From: Sipunculus nudus
Taxonomy: Eukaryota > Annelida > Sipuncula > Golfingiida > Sipunculidae
Direction: 5' to 3'
Length of the DNA: 64,000 nt
Assembly: GCA_026874595.1 (NCBI GenBank)
Contig: CM049309.1
Location: 70,912,926 to 70,976,925 of the forward strand
A program made the translations under genes and the position numbers. How positions within the stretch are numbered: position 1 is the first letter of the stretch; the number at the start of each line of letters is the position of its first letter. The notes under the pieces are model-generated. The model did no database searches and was not told the DNA's origin. It saw only the letters and a list, made by a program, of their open reading frames with translations. Shown here piece after piece: positions 63,996 through 64,000 of the stretch.

Positions 63996-64000
63996 CTATA

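Overview
This window is eukaryotic nuclear DNA and most likely comes from a bivalve or a related mollusc. It is AT-rich, with small exons separated by long introns with GT/AG boundaries. It is crowded with (TA)n microsatellites and G/C homopolymer runs, and it carries a tRNA-derived SINE, DNA-transposon ends and MITE-like inverted repeats. The phylum is an inference from repeat style and gene content; no species is claimed. There is no sign of operons, CRISPR or any other prokaryotic organisation.

Three genes can be supported. (1) A minus-strand gene at about 15.4-29.3 kb (possibly to 31.9 kb) can be assembled from 13 coding exons into a 528-residue protein. It has a basic Ser-rich N-terminus, an LRRC74A-type region with eight leucine-rich repeats of exactly 28 residues, and two EF-hands at the C-terminus. 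Two alternative 5' coding exons, near 29.28 kb and 31.8 kb, both splice in phase onto the same exon. (2) A minus-strand gene at 48.8-63.5 kb, running off the right edge, is a grainyhead-like (GRHL) transcription factor. Twelve exons give the last 373 residues: most of the CP2/grainyhead DNA-binding domain, a linker with a 29-bp micro-exon, and the C-terminal dimerisation domain. (3) A plus-strand single-exon ORF at 11.25-11.96 kb encodes an unfamiliar two-pass membrane protein with an Arg/Ser/Pro-rich N-terminus built on a 19-residue repeat.

Layout: 0-5 kb holds retroelement remnants (a frameshifted non-LTR element and a degraded Gypsy-like pol fragment), a duplicated 127-bp unit and an unconvincing candidate exon pair. 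5-11 kb is mostly featureless apart from a possible minus-strand SINE at 8 kb. 11-12.5 kb is the membrane-protein gene. 12.5-15.3 kb is intergenic with a palindromic cluster carrying CCAAT-like cores. 15.4-31.9 kb is the LRR/EF-hand gene, one of whose introns holds a 200-bp MITE ending 20 bp short of a splice donor. 32-48 kb is intergenic: microsatellites, poly-G runs, a SINE, a 1.4-kb polypurine tract, DNA-transposon ends and a 62-bp minisatellite. 48-64 kb is the GRHL gene, with a second, 363-bp inverted-repeat element in an intron.

The two large genes lie head to tail on the same strand, 17-19 kb apart, and nothing in the sequence links their functions. No new multi-gene system is evident. 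The most novel material is the inverted-repeat elements, the 19-residue-repeat membrane protein and the polypurine tract.
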